NCBI GenBank assembly: GCA_013368325.1
Contig: JAACJK010000015.1
Span: forward strand, 1-64,000
Direction: 5' to 3'
DNA: 64,000 bases
DNA from: Ephemerocybe angulata
Taxonomy: Eukaryota; Basidiomycota; Agaricomycetes; Agaricales; Psathyrellaceae
Position 1 is the stretch's first letter, and the number at the start of each line of letters is the position of its first letter. Made by a program: the position numbers and the translations under genes. The notes beneath the pieces were generated by a model. That model had not been told where the DNA came from. It was given only the letters and a program-made list of their open reading frames with translations, and made no database searches. Of this stretch, positions 31,351 through 42,146 are shown one piece after another.

Positions 31351-34080
31351 GCTGTTTCGTCCAAGATTTATGAATTTTAGAAGTATATCCGGAGAGAAAG
31401 ACTCAGTACTCAGTGACTCACCCGACCGTGAGTTCATTGCGCACAATGTCGCATGGATCTCAGATTCCTTTACTGGGCGACGCAGCGGACTTGATCTACC
31501 GAGGAGGGGGTAGTAATGTGCAGTACCCAATGCCGGCCTTCGAACGATCGCCTGCGCGTACTCGCCACGGCCCCTAACCGGTAACCGGTTACTAACCCCT
31601 CAAATGATGCATCCAGCAGGGTAGCGCATTCCCACGCATTCCTCTTCTCAACCATCGTCGTCGCCATCTGTACTTGACCAAACCACTAGAACGAGTGGTG
31701 ATAACGTCCTCCTCCTCATACGCCCGGCGTGGAAGAATCGCCTCCATTGACCGCTGGAGCCCCTCGAGCACATTGGGAGCACGGCGCTCATTGTGTGCGG
31801 CCATTACGGTCAAATTACGGTGCTCGAGACTGCGCTGACGTTCTATAGGCTCAGCGATCGTGTATGGTAAGTAATGTACCTCTCTGTGCGCAGGTCCCAG
31901 CATGCCCCTCTCGTTATCGGCTGCTTTGGCGTCGTGATATTGACAGTCCTCAGCACCGGCGTTCCGCCTTCATGTTGCCTCGACACCCTACTGATCTTCC
32001 TTTGTCGCTTGTTCCACAGATACTTCGCTGAAGCCTGAATGGAGGACGTGAAACGAGGCCATGGACACATCGATCAACTCCAACTGCGACCCCACCCAAT
32101 TCGCCTCCATCCCCGCCGCAGCCCGGTTCGTAGTCGTCAGTGAGTACCTTCCTCATTCTTCCCTTCCCCCCTTCTCCTGTTCTTCCCTTCCAACTGGCTT
32201 CACCCCTCTACCACCCTCCCGGTCGACGAATCGTTCAGCGCGGGCCTCGTACCCAACCGCAAATCGCTTGGCACCCACGACGTCGTCTGTGCCTCTTACC
32301 TCCTCGGAACCGACGACCTCTCGTTCGCCTTCGAGCACCGCCCGACCGACATCTCGAACGACATCTCTACGGCCAGTCCGTCTTCCGTCCGTCCGTACCG
32401 ACCATCGACCCCCAGCACACCTCCCGACCCCGCTCATCCCAGCCGTCCGCACGAAGCACCCCGAGTCCGCTCCTGCCCTTCATACCCAGTCGCCAACTCC
32501 ATCCCACCCTGACGTCGCATCGCAACACCACAAAGCGCGCGGCTCTGATCGACCTACCCATGGACCTTCCCCACTCTCCTCATTCCCGCCCTTCTCTACT
32601 CCTCTCCTGCCCCCACTTCCGCTTGTGGAAACTGCGATGTTGACCATCGACCCTTCCTTATAGCCATAACAGCAGTAGGCTAGGGCGAAGCGAAACCACT
32701 CCGCGCTCATCTCATTCCTGGGACGGCTCGTGTTGGGTTGTTGCTGATCCCGTTGACGAGTTTTGTTCTAGGGAGAGAGTTAAGTCTTGTGTGGACGCAG
32801 AAGGCTGCGGATAAGGTGAGTGCATTGAGAGGGTTTGGGTACTTCTGTGTGATATGCTTCGATGGACTTCTTTTCTTCGCTTCTTCTTCGATTTGGTGAC
32901 TCTTTCTATATTCATTCGTTTCAACTTTCGATTGTTGTTCAAATTCTGCTCGGGCGTTCGGGCGTTTGGGCGCTCGGCCTTTCGGGCATTTGTGTCGGCA
33001 TGCGCCGGCCGCCACCCATGATAACTGTTCTTCCTTCGTTCGCTTGCTTCCCTCGTTCTCAAGTTCTCCTTCCTCATCGCTCCCTCTTCGTTACTGCTCC
33101 AACCCCCCGCGCCCATCTCGCCCACCGCCCGTTGCGAACCCTTCCACCCACCACGTGCCTTGAGCGCTAGCGTTGTGGGATTGATCCTTGCGGCTCAGCC
33201 CGTGTTGTCGAAGGGGTTGTTTCGAGGGGCGGTCAGTCAAACGTTTTGGGCGGGGTTGGGTGGTGCTTGGAGTGCGATGGATGTTTCGCTGGTTCGCTTT
33301 GTGTTTGGTTGTTTGTTTGGGTGCTCATTCGTTCATTCTTCGTTTCTGCTCGGTTATCGGGCTTCATGATACTTGCTATGGGTGACTGTTCTCTCTATCC
33401 GATCCCCTCTGCGACTCGGAGGGCGGAGCGATGACGCCCTTCGCCTCTTCTCCGCTTGATCACCCATGATTATGCGGTCTTCTTCCCTTGCTCTGTAAGT
33501 AATGTCATGCGCGGGCTGGCGATGGCGTTACTGGGAGAGCTGGGGGAGTCGTTTGTTCGATTTTTCATTTTGGGGCTCGGGATGTTCAGGCAGGTGTTCG
33601 TTCGTACGTTCGTGCAGTCTGGGTTCGTTCATTTGTTCGTTCATTTAGTCATGTGGTCGGTCAGTCGGCCGGTGGTTCAGTCTCCTCCTCTATTCTCCTT
33701 CGCTCACTACCTTCACCCGCCCCTCCTTCTTTACTGGTGGCAACATCGGCACGGATCATGACGCCTGTTTGGTGAGCCGTGTACCTACAAGTGTGGTTGG
33801 TTTGACACTTGTCCTTGGAATACGATTTCCTAGAAGCAGTTCTGCGTGGTTCGTGCCCTTGTTCCGAGGCCATTTATGGAATCGGGTACTTTCCGCGGTG
33901 GAAATTGCGCCAAGCAATTTCCGGAAATAAAGCAACGTGACTTCAAAGTCACGCGGCTGCCAAGATCCCAAATCCAAGACCTCAAGGGTTCAACTACCGA
34001 GGCGGCCATTTCTTTTCTGCCTTGTAAGAATAGATTTTTTTGGCCAGCTGAAAATTCCCAGCTCTGTCGCACAGTAGACG
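31351..34080. other. unassigned stretch with one coding-like segment
   Basis: A frame from 32061 (MDTSINSNCDPTQFASIPAAA) meets a GT donor at about 32140. A later piece around 32,230-32,370 (KSLGTHDVVCASYLLGTDDL) and another at 32,725-32,815 (GLLLIPLTSFVLGRELSLV) look coding-like, but I do not recognise them and cannot join them. The region 33,000-33,700 is rich in short ttcgttc/gttcg runs. An 18-bp inverted repeat, CGTGACTTCAAAGTCACG, lies at 33936-33953. Confidence 0.25.
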
Positions 34081-34796
34081 GTTAATGCAAAACTCATATA
34101 ATCCTGCCTTTCAACTAATCTATGAACTCGACTCTTTGCTACGGTGCTAAAAGTACCAGTAAAGGGATGGCGGCTGTGATGCCCGCAGCGGCAGCCCGCT
34201 TAGCTCTAACCTCAACCATCACCAGCAGGCACATCGCCGCCTCAAATCCGTCCCTTCGTCGCCTCCGAATACAGCCAGTCCCCTTCCAACTCTCTCTTTT
34301 CTCCCAATCCCACCATCCGGGCATCTTCTCGCCTTGAAATCGCGCTGCAAACTCACCTCGACATCAACAACGACTCCCCACACACGAACCAATGTGGTCG
34401 ACGACGAAGACGACGGCCCACGAGCTTGACGACCTAGATCCCCCAAAGCGACGACGAGCACGTGGACCTGGACGGTGCCAGCGATGGATGCGAAGGAAGA
34501 GGCCGGTGGTGGAGGACCGCGTCCTCGTTGGTGTTCTAAAGTGAGTTGCAAAGGTCGCTACTCGTTCGTCGTCGCACGAGCATAACAAAACTCACATTTA
34601 TCGACAGACCGCACACATTTATCCCACGGCCAACAATATCCAAGCCCCCGATCCTCGAGCATGACCTGCCCACCAGCCAACGAGGTCATGCACGACTCCC
34701 GCTGCCTCCAAGACCTAAGAACTCCGCTAACTACAGCGATGTACCAGAGTACGGATGCATCACATGTGTCCTGTAGATCCCACGAATGCAACGCGA

Positions 34797-35260
34797 ATGG
34801 TAAGTCTTGTGCTATCTGGTATCCTTGCGCTTACTCACCTAGAACAAACTTCATAGATCCACCACAATCAGCAAGACGAGAACCAAAAGCGCCGCACTCA
34901 ACATGATGGTGGAATACGATGGTGTGCGTGCGCTTAATCACCTGTGCATGACGAGGTTAACACCAGGCTGGACCACGAAAGGTAAGTCTTGCATCATCTA
35001 GTAGTATCCGTGCGCCTACTTACCCGATGCACGAAAGAAGCCATTGCCTAGCTTAAGCAGCATATACCATCCACCTACCGGCTACGACAATGACCAAGTC
35101 TCCCGGTGCACGAGAACGAGATGTGTGGGACTCACCACGACGGCCGAGAACGAGAACCGCGCATACCAGGCTGTGGCGAAGGACCTGGGGCTGGAATACG
35201 AAAGGTGAGTCTCTGTATATCGTAGTATGAGTGTGCCTGCTCACCCGTGCACAAAGAAGC
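34797..35260 (+). repeat. three spaced copies of an intron-like unit
   Basis: Similar 50-60 bp segments beginning ggtaagtcttg or ggtgagtct and containing tatccttgcgcttactcacc, tatccgtgcgcctacttaccc or gagtgtgcctgctcaccc start at about 34799, 34981 and 35202. The second and third are followed by a related gcacgaaagaagccat / gcacaaagaagccat. It looks like a duplicated exon-intron unit that has decayed; no protein could be rebuilt. Confidence 0.45.
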
Positions 35261-38200
35261 CATCCGGGGTCTTACGTCAATTCCTGGCCAACTTGCACTC
35301 ACCCTTCGCTCAGGCAGTAGCCCAAGTCCCGACTCCCGGGATTGCGCACAGGCCCGGCTCGACGATGACGACGGTCTAGCCGCCAGTCAACGAGCTCATC
35401 GTGACCGGCACCCCAAAGAGACGCGCAGCCGTCGACGACGACCCGAAGCTTGCCCGAAGCAATGGCGATGGATGCAAAGGTGAAGAACGTGGTGGTGGTG
35501 GTGGTGTAGAGGAGCGACGAAAGAATGGTCTGTCACCAATACCCTCGCAATGCGAACGAAAGAACTCAACCTTCTGTAACAGACTCCCTCTCATTTAGAC
35601 CACCCATCCTATCCAGAAGGAACATCAGCAAGCCCCTCGACATCGACGACAACAGCACAGGTACCCTGTGCACCAGCATCGACGGCGGCCTATGCACTAC
35701 CCACCAATATGTCAGGAACCGCCGACGCCTCTTCGCTTTCCGGGCGCTACCGCCTTGACTCACACAAACCAAATCCTGGTCCGTGCCAGCAACAGCAGCA
35801 GGAGGTAGAGTGGGTATACTGGTCAATGAATACGTGCGTACAACTCCACTCTTTCATGATTCGTTCAACACTTCCACGACACGACACTTACCCGCCAATT
35901 CCTGATCGCTACCAATTCCAAAGACATCGACTACCTCCCAGCAACACCATGGCTGATGCGCAAACCGATGTTCCGATCCACTCATGCCCAACGATCCGTC
36001 AACAAGTACCCTCGGATATAGGAAGCATATCTAGCAAAGGGTAAGTCCTCAAAGCTTCAGAGATGTGACACACGACTCACTAAAGTCTAAAGCTCACATT
36101 CTGCTGACAACCCACCCCAAGACTTCGGACCCAGCGCGACATGGACATCGGTTCACCAGGGTCAGTACTCGGCGAGTACGCTGAGCTAGGGGCAGATGGG
36201 TTAATTGTACGTCATCGCTGGGCTCTAATAATTGTATAAGCCTATCAGATGACATCCAACAGCACGAACCTTGTAGGAACCAATGGCGAAATCGAGCCGG
36301 CAGCGATGTAATCCTGGGCCTGGGTCAACGCCGCCATCCTTGTTCGAGAGCCAAAAGGTCGCACTACCCGCGACGTGTACGACAGCGACACGCACGCAAG
36401 GCGACTATGACTGCTCACGCAGAACGCCGACACTTGGCGCACATTATAGGCGGCGCCTGTGGACTCCTGAACCCGATGCTAGTCACGCAACAAGTACGTA
36501 CCGACTTCACTTGCGGATGACCCTGGCGACGATGGTGGATGCGACGACGGGGGCTAGCGTGAGTCGTATAAATCGAAGGCTAGCATCTCCTGTGAGTATG
36601 CATTCATGCTCAAGCGAGTCAATGACTTACCTGGCATTCCCGCTGCCTTGAGAGGACGACGCCGGTGATCATGGCGCCATACCAAGCCCCATGGCATGTC
36701 GACGAGAAGGCAGCGCGGGGTAGATTGATAGCTAGACAATTGTACCATTAGCATATGAGTGAATGATACTGATTTGATTGACTTACATGGCGAGCAACCT
36801 TTCGCCGCACTCGTGGATGATCTTGGAGGTCCTGGGATATGACACCTAGGTAAGTGGACATTCGATTGCCTGTTCAACTTGCTCACATACCTTGCAGGGG
36901 AAATAATAGCGTGATGCAATGCATGGGCGTTATTTCGGACAATATCAGAAGAGATTGAATATATATTCCAGATGCGAAGGAAGGGACTCACGCAATCGAT
37001 TGCAGAGGGACTGTGTAGATAAAGGTCAGTAGTTGTCAGCTTATCTGACGGGATCGAGGCTTACCTCTATTTCAGGGCTCCGTTCATGAGTGTAGCGCAA
37101 TGAAGAGCCAAGCGCAATGTCGCCCTCTTTCAGCCTGAGATCCCGTTGTCAGTCTGATATCAACGGAGATGCTATCCCTTTGAAGAATGCGGAGGATGGG
37201 AAGGGGCATATCTTTCCCAACAAATCTATAGCCGCCTCAATGATCAATTGAGCAACAGCAAAACAGGTTTGTGATTATGGTGGATGGCGGGGGAGAACTT
37301 AGAAGGCTACTGTAGGTAGGATATGTTGTAATCTAGACGAGAGCTAATGATAGGAGAATAGGGATACAAGTTGGGCGCCGAATGGCCTCGGACCTTTGCC
37401 GCGCGCAGCGACGGTCCACTTCCCACAAGTCTGCCGATCGATGTGAAAAGGAGAGGACAGATGTGTGTTTGTATTGTGTCGAGCTGCGGTCACGGCCTCT
37501 TGTGAGGGTGGTTTGCTTGATCCTTTGTCCAGCCGTGCTGTCGCACTTGCTCTGCGTGTTTCATCCGACATCGTTCGCCCTGAGCGCGGATCGGTGATGC
37601 GTGCTGCGTTGGCATCGATCACATGGCTAGCACCAACTTGAAGCGCCCTGTCCCTGTTCGATTTGCTCCGTATGGCGTGGCGAGGCAATGTGGTCGTCCC
37701 GTTCGTCATTCTTGGTTCTCACTTTCGATATCTCCACTCCATTATTATGTATCTCGATTCGATCCACATAATTATTACCCCCCTTCTCTCATTAATTTCC
37801 TCGCTCTACCCTTTCTTATACCAGGAGCAAGAACTCTAGCAACCCTCGACACAAGTAGTGGTAAGGCGCACCAAAAGAAAGGGCGCGAGTGGTCTGAATC
37901 CCTCTCGAGCAAGGCAAATCCCACCACTCTCACCCCGGTCGCATTGTCACGCCTGACTTTCCGCTCAGGGAGCGGAAGCAGATGACCCCCACTGTTAGTT
38001 TCATTGAATGAATGGCGGTATATTTATGGGACTACTATTGTCTTTCGATGTGTGTCTGGGTGCCCGTTGTATATAATACCACACCTCCTTCATTATCTAT
38101 TTCGACACGATCCTGCTCCCTCTTTCTTAGCCAGACACTAGATATCCACTGTGTCATTTCCATTAGCTAGTCTAAGTGTCGTCTCTCTGAGAGAATTAGA

Positions 38201-38410
38201 CAGCATTTAAAGGGACTGCAGTAGGTACACGCCCCCCTAAGCGCGTGATCTAATGTACGATCGATAGCTAACATCTATGCCCTAGCAGGGATGGGATAAC
38301 CATAATAAATGGTGATAGAGGTGCAGCGTGTCGGTAATATGGAACTATGCATTTGATGCTTCGCACACATTATCAATTTAGTTGTCAAGATAATCCTTCG
38401 CCAATTCGAC
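35261..38410. other. unassigned stretch
   Basis: Many short frames on both strands, with donor-like gtaagt sites (for example about 36040), but no recognisable domain. One dispersed repeat lies at 37,388-37,435 (listed separately). AT-rich phrases occur around 37,735-37,800. Confidence 0.3.
37388..37435 (+). repeat. dispersed repeat, copy 1
   Basis: The phrase tttgccgcgcgcagcgacgg followed by tccacttcccacaag is nearly identical to 41,829-41,875 in the same orientation, with only a few substitutions. It is probably a fragment of an unrecognised element. Confidence 0.7.
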
Positions 38411-39147
38411 TCACGACAGCCAAAGAAAAAACCGGAAAAGCCGCCTAACACTGAGGGGGATGCTCCAGGTGCAGCGATGACAGCAGACGTCGATGATGAA
38501 GAAGACTCGATGGGCGGTTTGGCGGATAACATCAGGCGAGAGGAGAAAGAGATGGATGAAGGGAGTGGAGAGGATGAGCTGAGCGACGAGGAGCTTGACA
38601 TGTTCGACGATTTGCTGCAAGGAGAGGGCGTGAGGGAAATGACTGAACCTGTGCGGTTGGTGCTGACGAAGGTGAGTCCCATGGTTGTCATCCACCACTG
38701 GTCCCCATCGTTCAATCATATTCCTTGATAGCTGCGAAAACTTGCGTACGCCATTAAGAACTCCCCGACCATCATCCTTCCGAAGTGGTTTTCCATTATT
38801 CGAGAGCTTGCCGACATGGAGCCCGAGAAACGGAAGAAGCTCTCCCTTAGGATGATGCCGCGGGACGTCGCAACTCGTTGGAACTCAACCTATGATATGG
38901 TCAAGTTCTGTTGGATCTATCGAAAAGCCATTGACCGTATCACTGAGATGCGCCAACTGGACCTGCGTAAATATGAGATCTCGGAGGACGAGGACGAGTG
39001 GAACATCGTGAAGGAGCTTCGTGATAACCTAAAGGTGATATCTTCTCCGTTCAATCCCTGTATGTGTTAATACCTAACATCTATGGTTATCAGATCTTCA
39101 AAACTGTAACCCTTGCATTCTCAAGCGATTCGGCCAGCCTGGCAGAT

Positions 39148-40018
39148 CACTAGTTATGGATAAGGGCCGATGATTGGAAATAGGCATTACCATAAAACAC
39201 CTTCATCGCTACCAGGTCCAATAAACGTGGGCGACAACATTATTACTGCTAGCAACAAGTCATTGGCCCAGCAACAACATCATTCCAACAAAAACATCAT
39301 TGTTGCCAATCATTGGAAGCTGATAAATTTGAGACAATTCCAATCATTAGAAACAATTAATACTACCAATACTAACATCAACAGCAGTTGATCGGTTGAT
39401 GGAGTGCTTATATAATGATCAAAACACCAATTTTCTAGCCTTCAAGGCCCACTCTACTCATATTCTTTCCTCTCAGCTCAGCAAACATAAAATTGAGATC
39501 AAGGGGCCCATCAACCAGGGCAGGACGTGTAGAACTTGAAGATTGAGAGAGGAGGGAGGAGGAGGAAAGAGACTTTGCGCAAAATAATTTGCCCAATTAT
39601 TGCGAATCAAAGGGTAATTGAGTTTCCAATGATTGGAAGTTATAATACTAGCAATTGATTGATTTCTTTTGGTGGGATGTTGCCATCAGTTTTAGTTACT
39701 TAAATCACTAAAAATATCATGGAAATACCCAAAAATGAGGTGGGAAAATGCAAAATAAATTCCAAGCATTGAGTTTTGATTGATAATTCCAATGATTGGA
39801 AACGACTTAATGATTGTAAAGTTTAAACTCAACTTGCCAATCATTGGCAATAAAGATTCCTTTAGAGTTTTCAATCATTGGAAATATAATCTTTCCACGT
39901 TAATAGTTGTTTCCAATAATTGGAAACATATTACTTTCACGTTATTAGGACCTGGTAGCGATGAAGGTATTTTATGGTACTGCCTATTTCCAATCATTAA
40001 ATTATCCATAACCACTCC
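39148..40018. mobile_element. non-autonomous TIR element with repeated 15-bp palindrome
   Basis: About 65 bp at each end are inverted copies (left gttatggataagg... catcgctaccaggtcc; right ggacctggtagcgatg ... ttatccataac). GCAGAT flanks both sides (39142-39147 and 40019-40024), probably the core of a 6-8 bp target duplication. The interior is AT-rich and holds about ten copies of TTCCAATSATTGGAA or its half, for example near 39309, 39627, 39787, 39840, 39869 and 39910. No ORF of a transposase is present. Removing it re-opens the hAT frame. Confidence 0.82.
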
Positions 40019-40291
40019 GCAGATGTCATCCCTGCTATGGATGAAATGCATCGTGACCTCAAGGCCTCTGTAGCCAATACCGCGCTGTCCAAATCAATGC
40101 GGAGCGCGCTCTCCCTGGGTCTAGACCTTTCGAACAAGTATTATTCGCTTACCAATGATTCAGAGGTATACCGGATAGCAATCGGTGTGTTGAATATTAT
40201 TCGTAGTAGGCGCCGTAAACCATTTCTAACAAATAGCACAGTCTTACATCCAGCGCACAAGCTTCGCTAATTCAAGAAAGCTGGGTGGGAG

Positions 40292-40795
40292 CAAGGGGCT
40301 GTCGGAATAGAAATCCCGGACCCGGGGTCTAGGTAGGTAGGGGGGTCTGGGGCTCCGCCCCAGAGAATTTTGACCTTGCCAATAAAGGAAATTTTCGGTG
40401 CAAAAAACACATTTTTCAGGCACTCTTGAATGTGAAATAGTTTCTGTGCCATATAATAATATTACCTAGTGCCAAAATAGTGATATTAGGTGTGTATCAG
40501 TGTACGTATAATTAATTTGGCTTAGACTTTGGCTGGGAAATACTGTGTAGACATAAGTTGATGTGTCTACTAGTCTATTTCACTGTAATAATATGTGTAT
40601 ACTACTTCCAACATATGTTTTCATACTTCCAGTGACCCCAGCAGACCTTTTGGATGGTCAAAGCAATCATGATGATGTCATAAAATTACTATTTTTGGCC
40701 ATATATTCCCGCGGGTAGGTAGGTAGGGGTACCCCAGGCTCCCAAACTGAGAATTTCGACCTCTGGTCCAAAATTTCCATTCCGACAGCCCCTTG
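40292..40795. mobile_element. 504-bp non-autonomous hAT-type element
   Basis: Perfect 17-bp terminal inverted repeats CAAGGGGCTGTCGGAAT / ATTCCGACAGCCCCTTG and an 8-bp target duplication GGTGGGAG (40284-40291 and 40796-40803). Next to each TIR are a taggtaggtagggg run and a gaattt-cgacct / gaattttgacctt phrase in related positions. No ORF. It inserted in the dead hAT gene inside the KKAGWE segment. Confidence 0.9.
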
Positions 40796-40918
40796 GGTGG
40801 GAGGTGGAATGGATTGAAACAGCAGAGAACATTGTCAGGGAAGAGTTTCGACGCACCTACGCAGATCATCAAAAACAATCAGCAAAGATCCGTGTCGAAA
40901 GGCTGCGTAAGAAGGTAA

Positions 40919-42146
40919 GATCAGTGAACTCGTCAGCGTGTGGGAGCTCATTCATTGTGTGGCCCTCAAGACTCACATCGACGGACCGCAGTATTGTTGG
41001 GTAGGCGCACCAACAGGTGAGTTGAGGTCTGTGATGTGCTGTGCTGCTCGGTAAGGCCCAGCGAGCTCAAGGTGAGTTCTAGCGCCCGTCGTCAAGTCCC
41101 GCGCTAATGGTATCATTTTCGCTTAGTGCCACCGACGGCTGCAAGTTGCTTCTCGACCGCCGGTACACCCACTATTTTATTTGGTTCAGGACGGAAGGCC
41201 ATATACATCAACCGAACCACGTACTCGGAGCTCATGCACTGCAAGTCATCTGGGAGTTTGAATGCCTCGATAGTATAGGCTGCACCCACTTCAGTTGAGC
41301 CCAGGAATGTATACAGCTGATGCATATGTACGGTGAATTGCTGTAGAACCCATCCCTGTACAAAACAGATAGACTTTATCTGAGCCGCGGGATGAGGCGA
41401 GCGATGGAGCTTGGAGGACAGGTCAGGGGCCTGTTTGTAGCCAAATTCACACTGTTCCCTTCTGCGAGTGCACCCACCATCGCTGAGTGCCGCTGATGGT
41501 CTGGACTCTGCCTCAGTGTGCTGGATCCGTTGTGTGACTCGCGGCTTGAGGAGGAGATATCGGCTACTGGTGAGTGGATCCAGTGGAAGTTATCTGGAGT
41601 GCGCAAGCAGTGCGTCTGCCCGTGGAGGGCCACTGCTAGTAATACAATAGCCCTATTCCTTTTGCTGTAACTAATAATTATACATGTGCATATACCTAAG
41701 AAAGATGAGTCCACACACAGCAGGTGTTGGGCAGGTGTTGCCGGCGCTTGGTCCGATGGTCGGTGCTTATTTGAGCAAAAAGTAAATTTGGAGAAACTCG
41801 AGTATGGGCCCAAGAAAATGGCCTCGGAATTTGCCGCGCGCAGCGACGGTCTACTTCCCACAAGTTCATTTCTTGGAATCCAAAATTTACATTCCAAACC
41901 GAAGCGCATACGCACCACCCTGCACCCTTACCCCTCCGTACCCCTCCTTACGGTCCCTTACAGATCGTGAGAATATGGTCATGAGGATGGGCCCAAACCC
42001 AAACATGCTTGGGTGAGATTATCAACGGGCTTGGGTCGCTAGCCCAAGCATGGTGCTTACCGGGTATCTGCTGCATCGAGGTAGAGCCCTCAAGCTCACG
42101 TCACCGAAAGCGGGTGCTCGGCTGCTGCTGACGGCATCACTCGGCA
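40919..42146. other. unassigned stretch with dispersed repeat copy 2
   Basis: 41,829-41,875 repeats the segment at 37,388-37,435. No coding domain is seen. Sequence from 41,980 to 42,060 has short inverted phrases (catgcttggg / cccaagcatg) that might mark the end of the neighbouring Plavaka remnant. Confidence 0.4.

Larger units (their letters stand above)
38420..40918 (+). pseudogene. degenerate hAT transposase, interrupted twice
   Basis: Exon 1 encodes an acidic stretch (EDELSDEELDMFDDLL) ending at a GT donor near 38670. Exon 2 (about 38732-39033) has LRKLAYAIKNSPTI and the hAT-typical PRDVATRWNSTYDMVKF. Exon 3 begins at about 39094 (IFKTVTLAFSS) and is cut after residue Asp at 39147 by an insertion. 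The frame resumes at 40025 (VIPAMDEMHRDLKASVAN) and reaches a TAA at about 40268, where relatives would read on into FKKAGW. A second insertion follows, and then EWIETAENIVREEF to a donor at 40915. The N-terminal BED finger and the C-terminal dimerisation motif (SSERAFS) are absent. The element is dead. Confidence 0.75.

Noticed and set aside
32061..32663. Plus-strand 200-codon frame as a full gene
   Set aside because: The frame has a splice donor after 27 codons and then becomes Ser/Pro/Thr-rich low complexity; only a short segment looks coding and no family is recognised.
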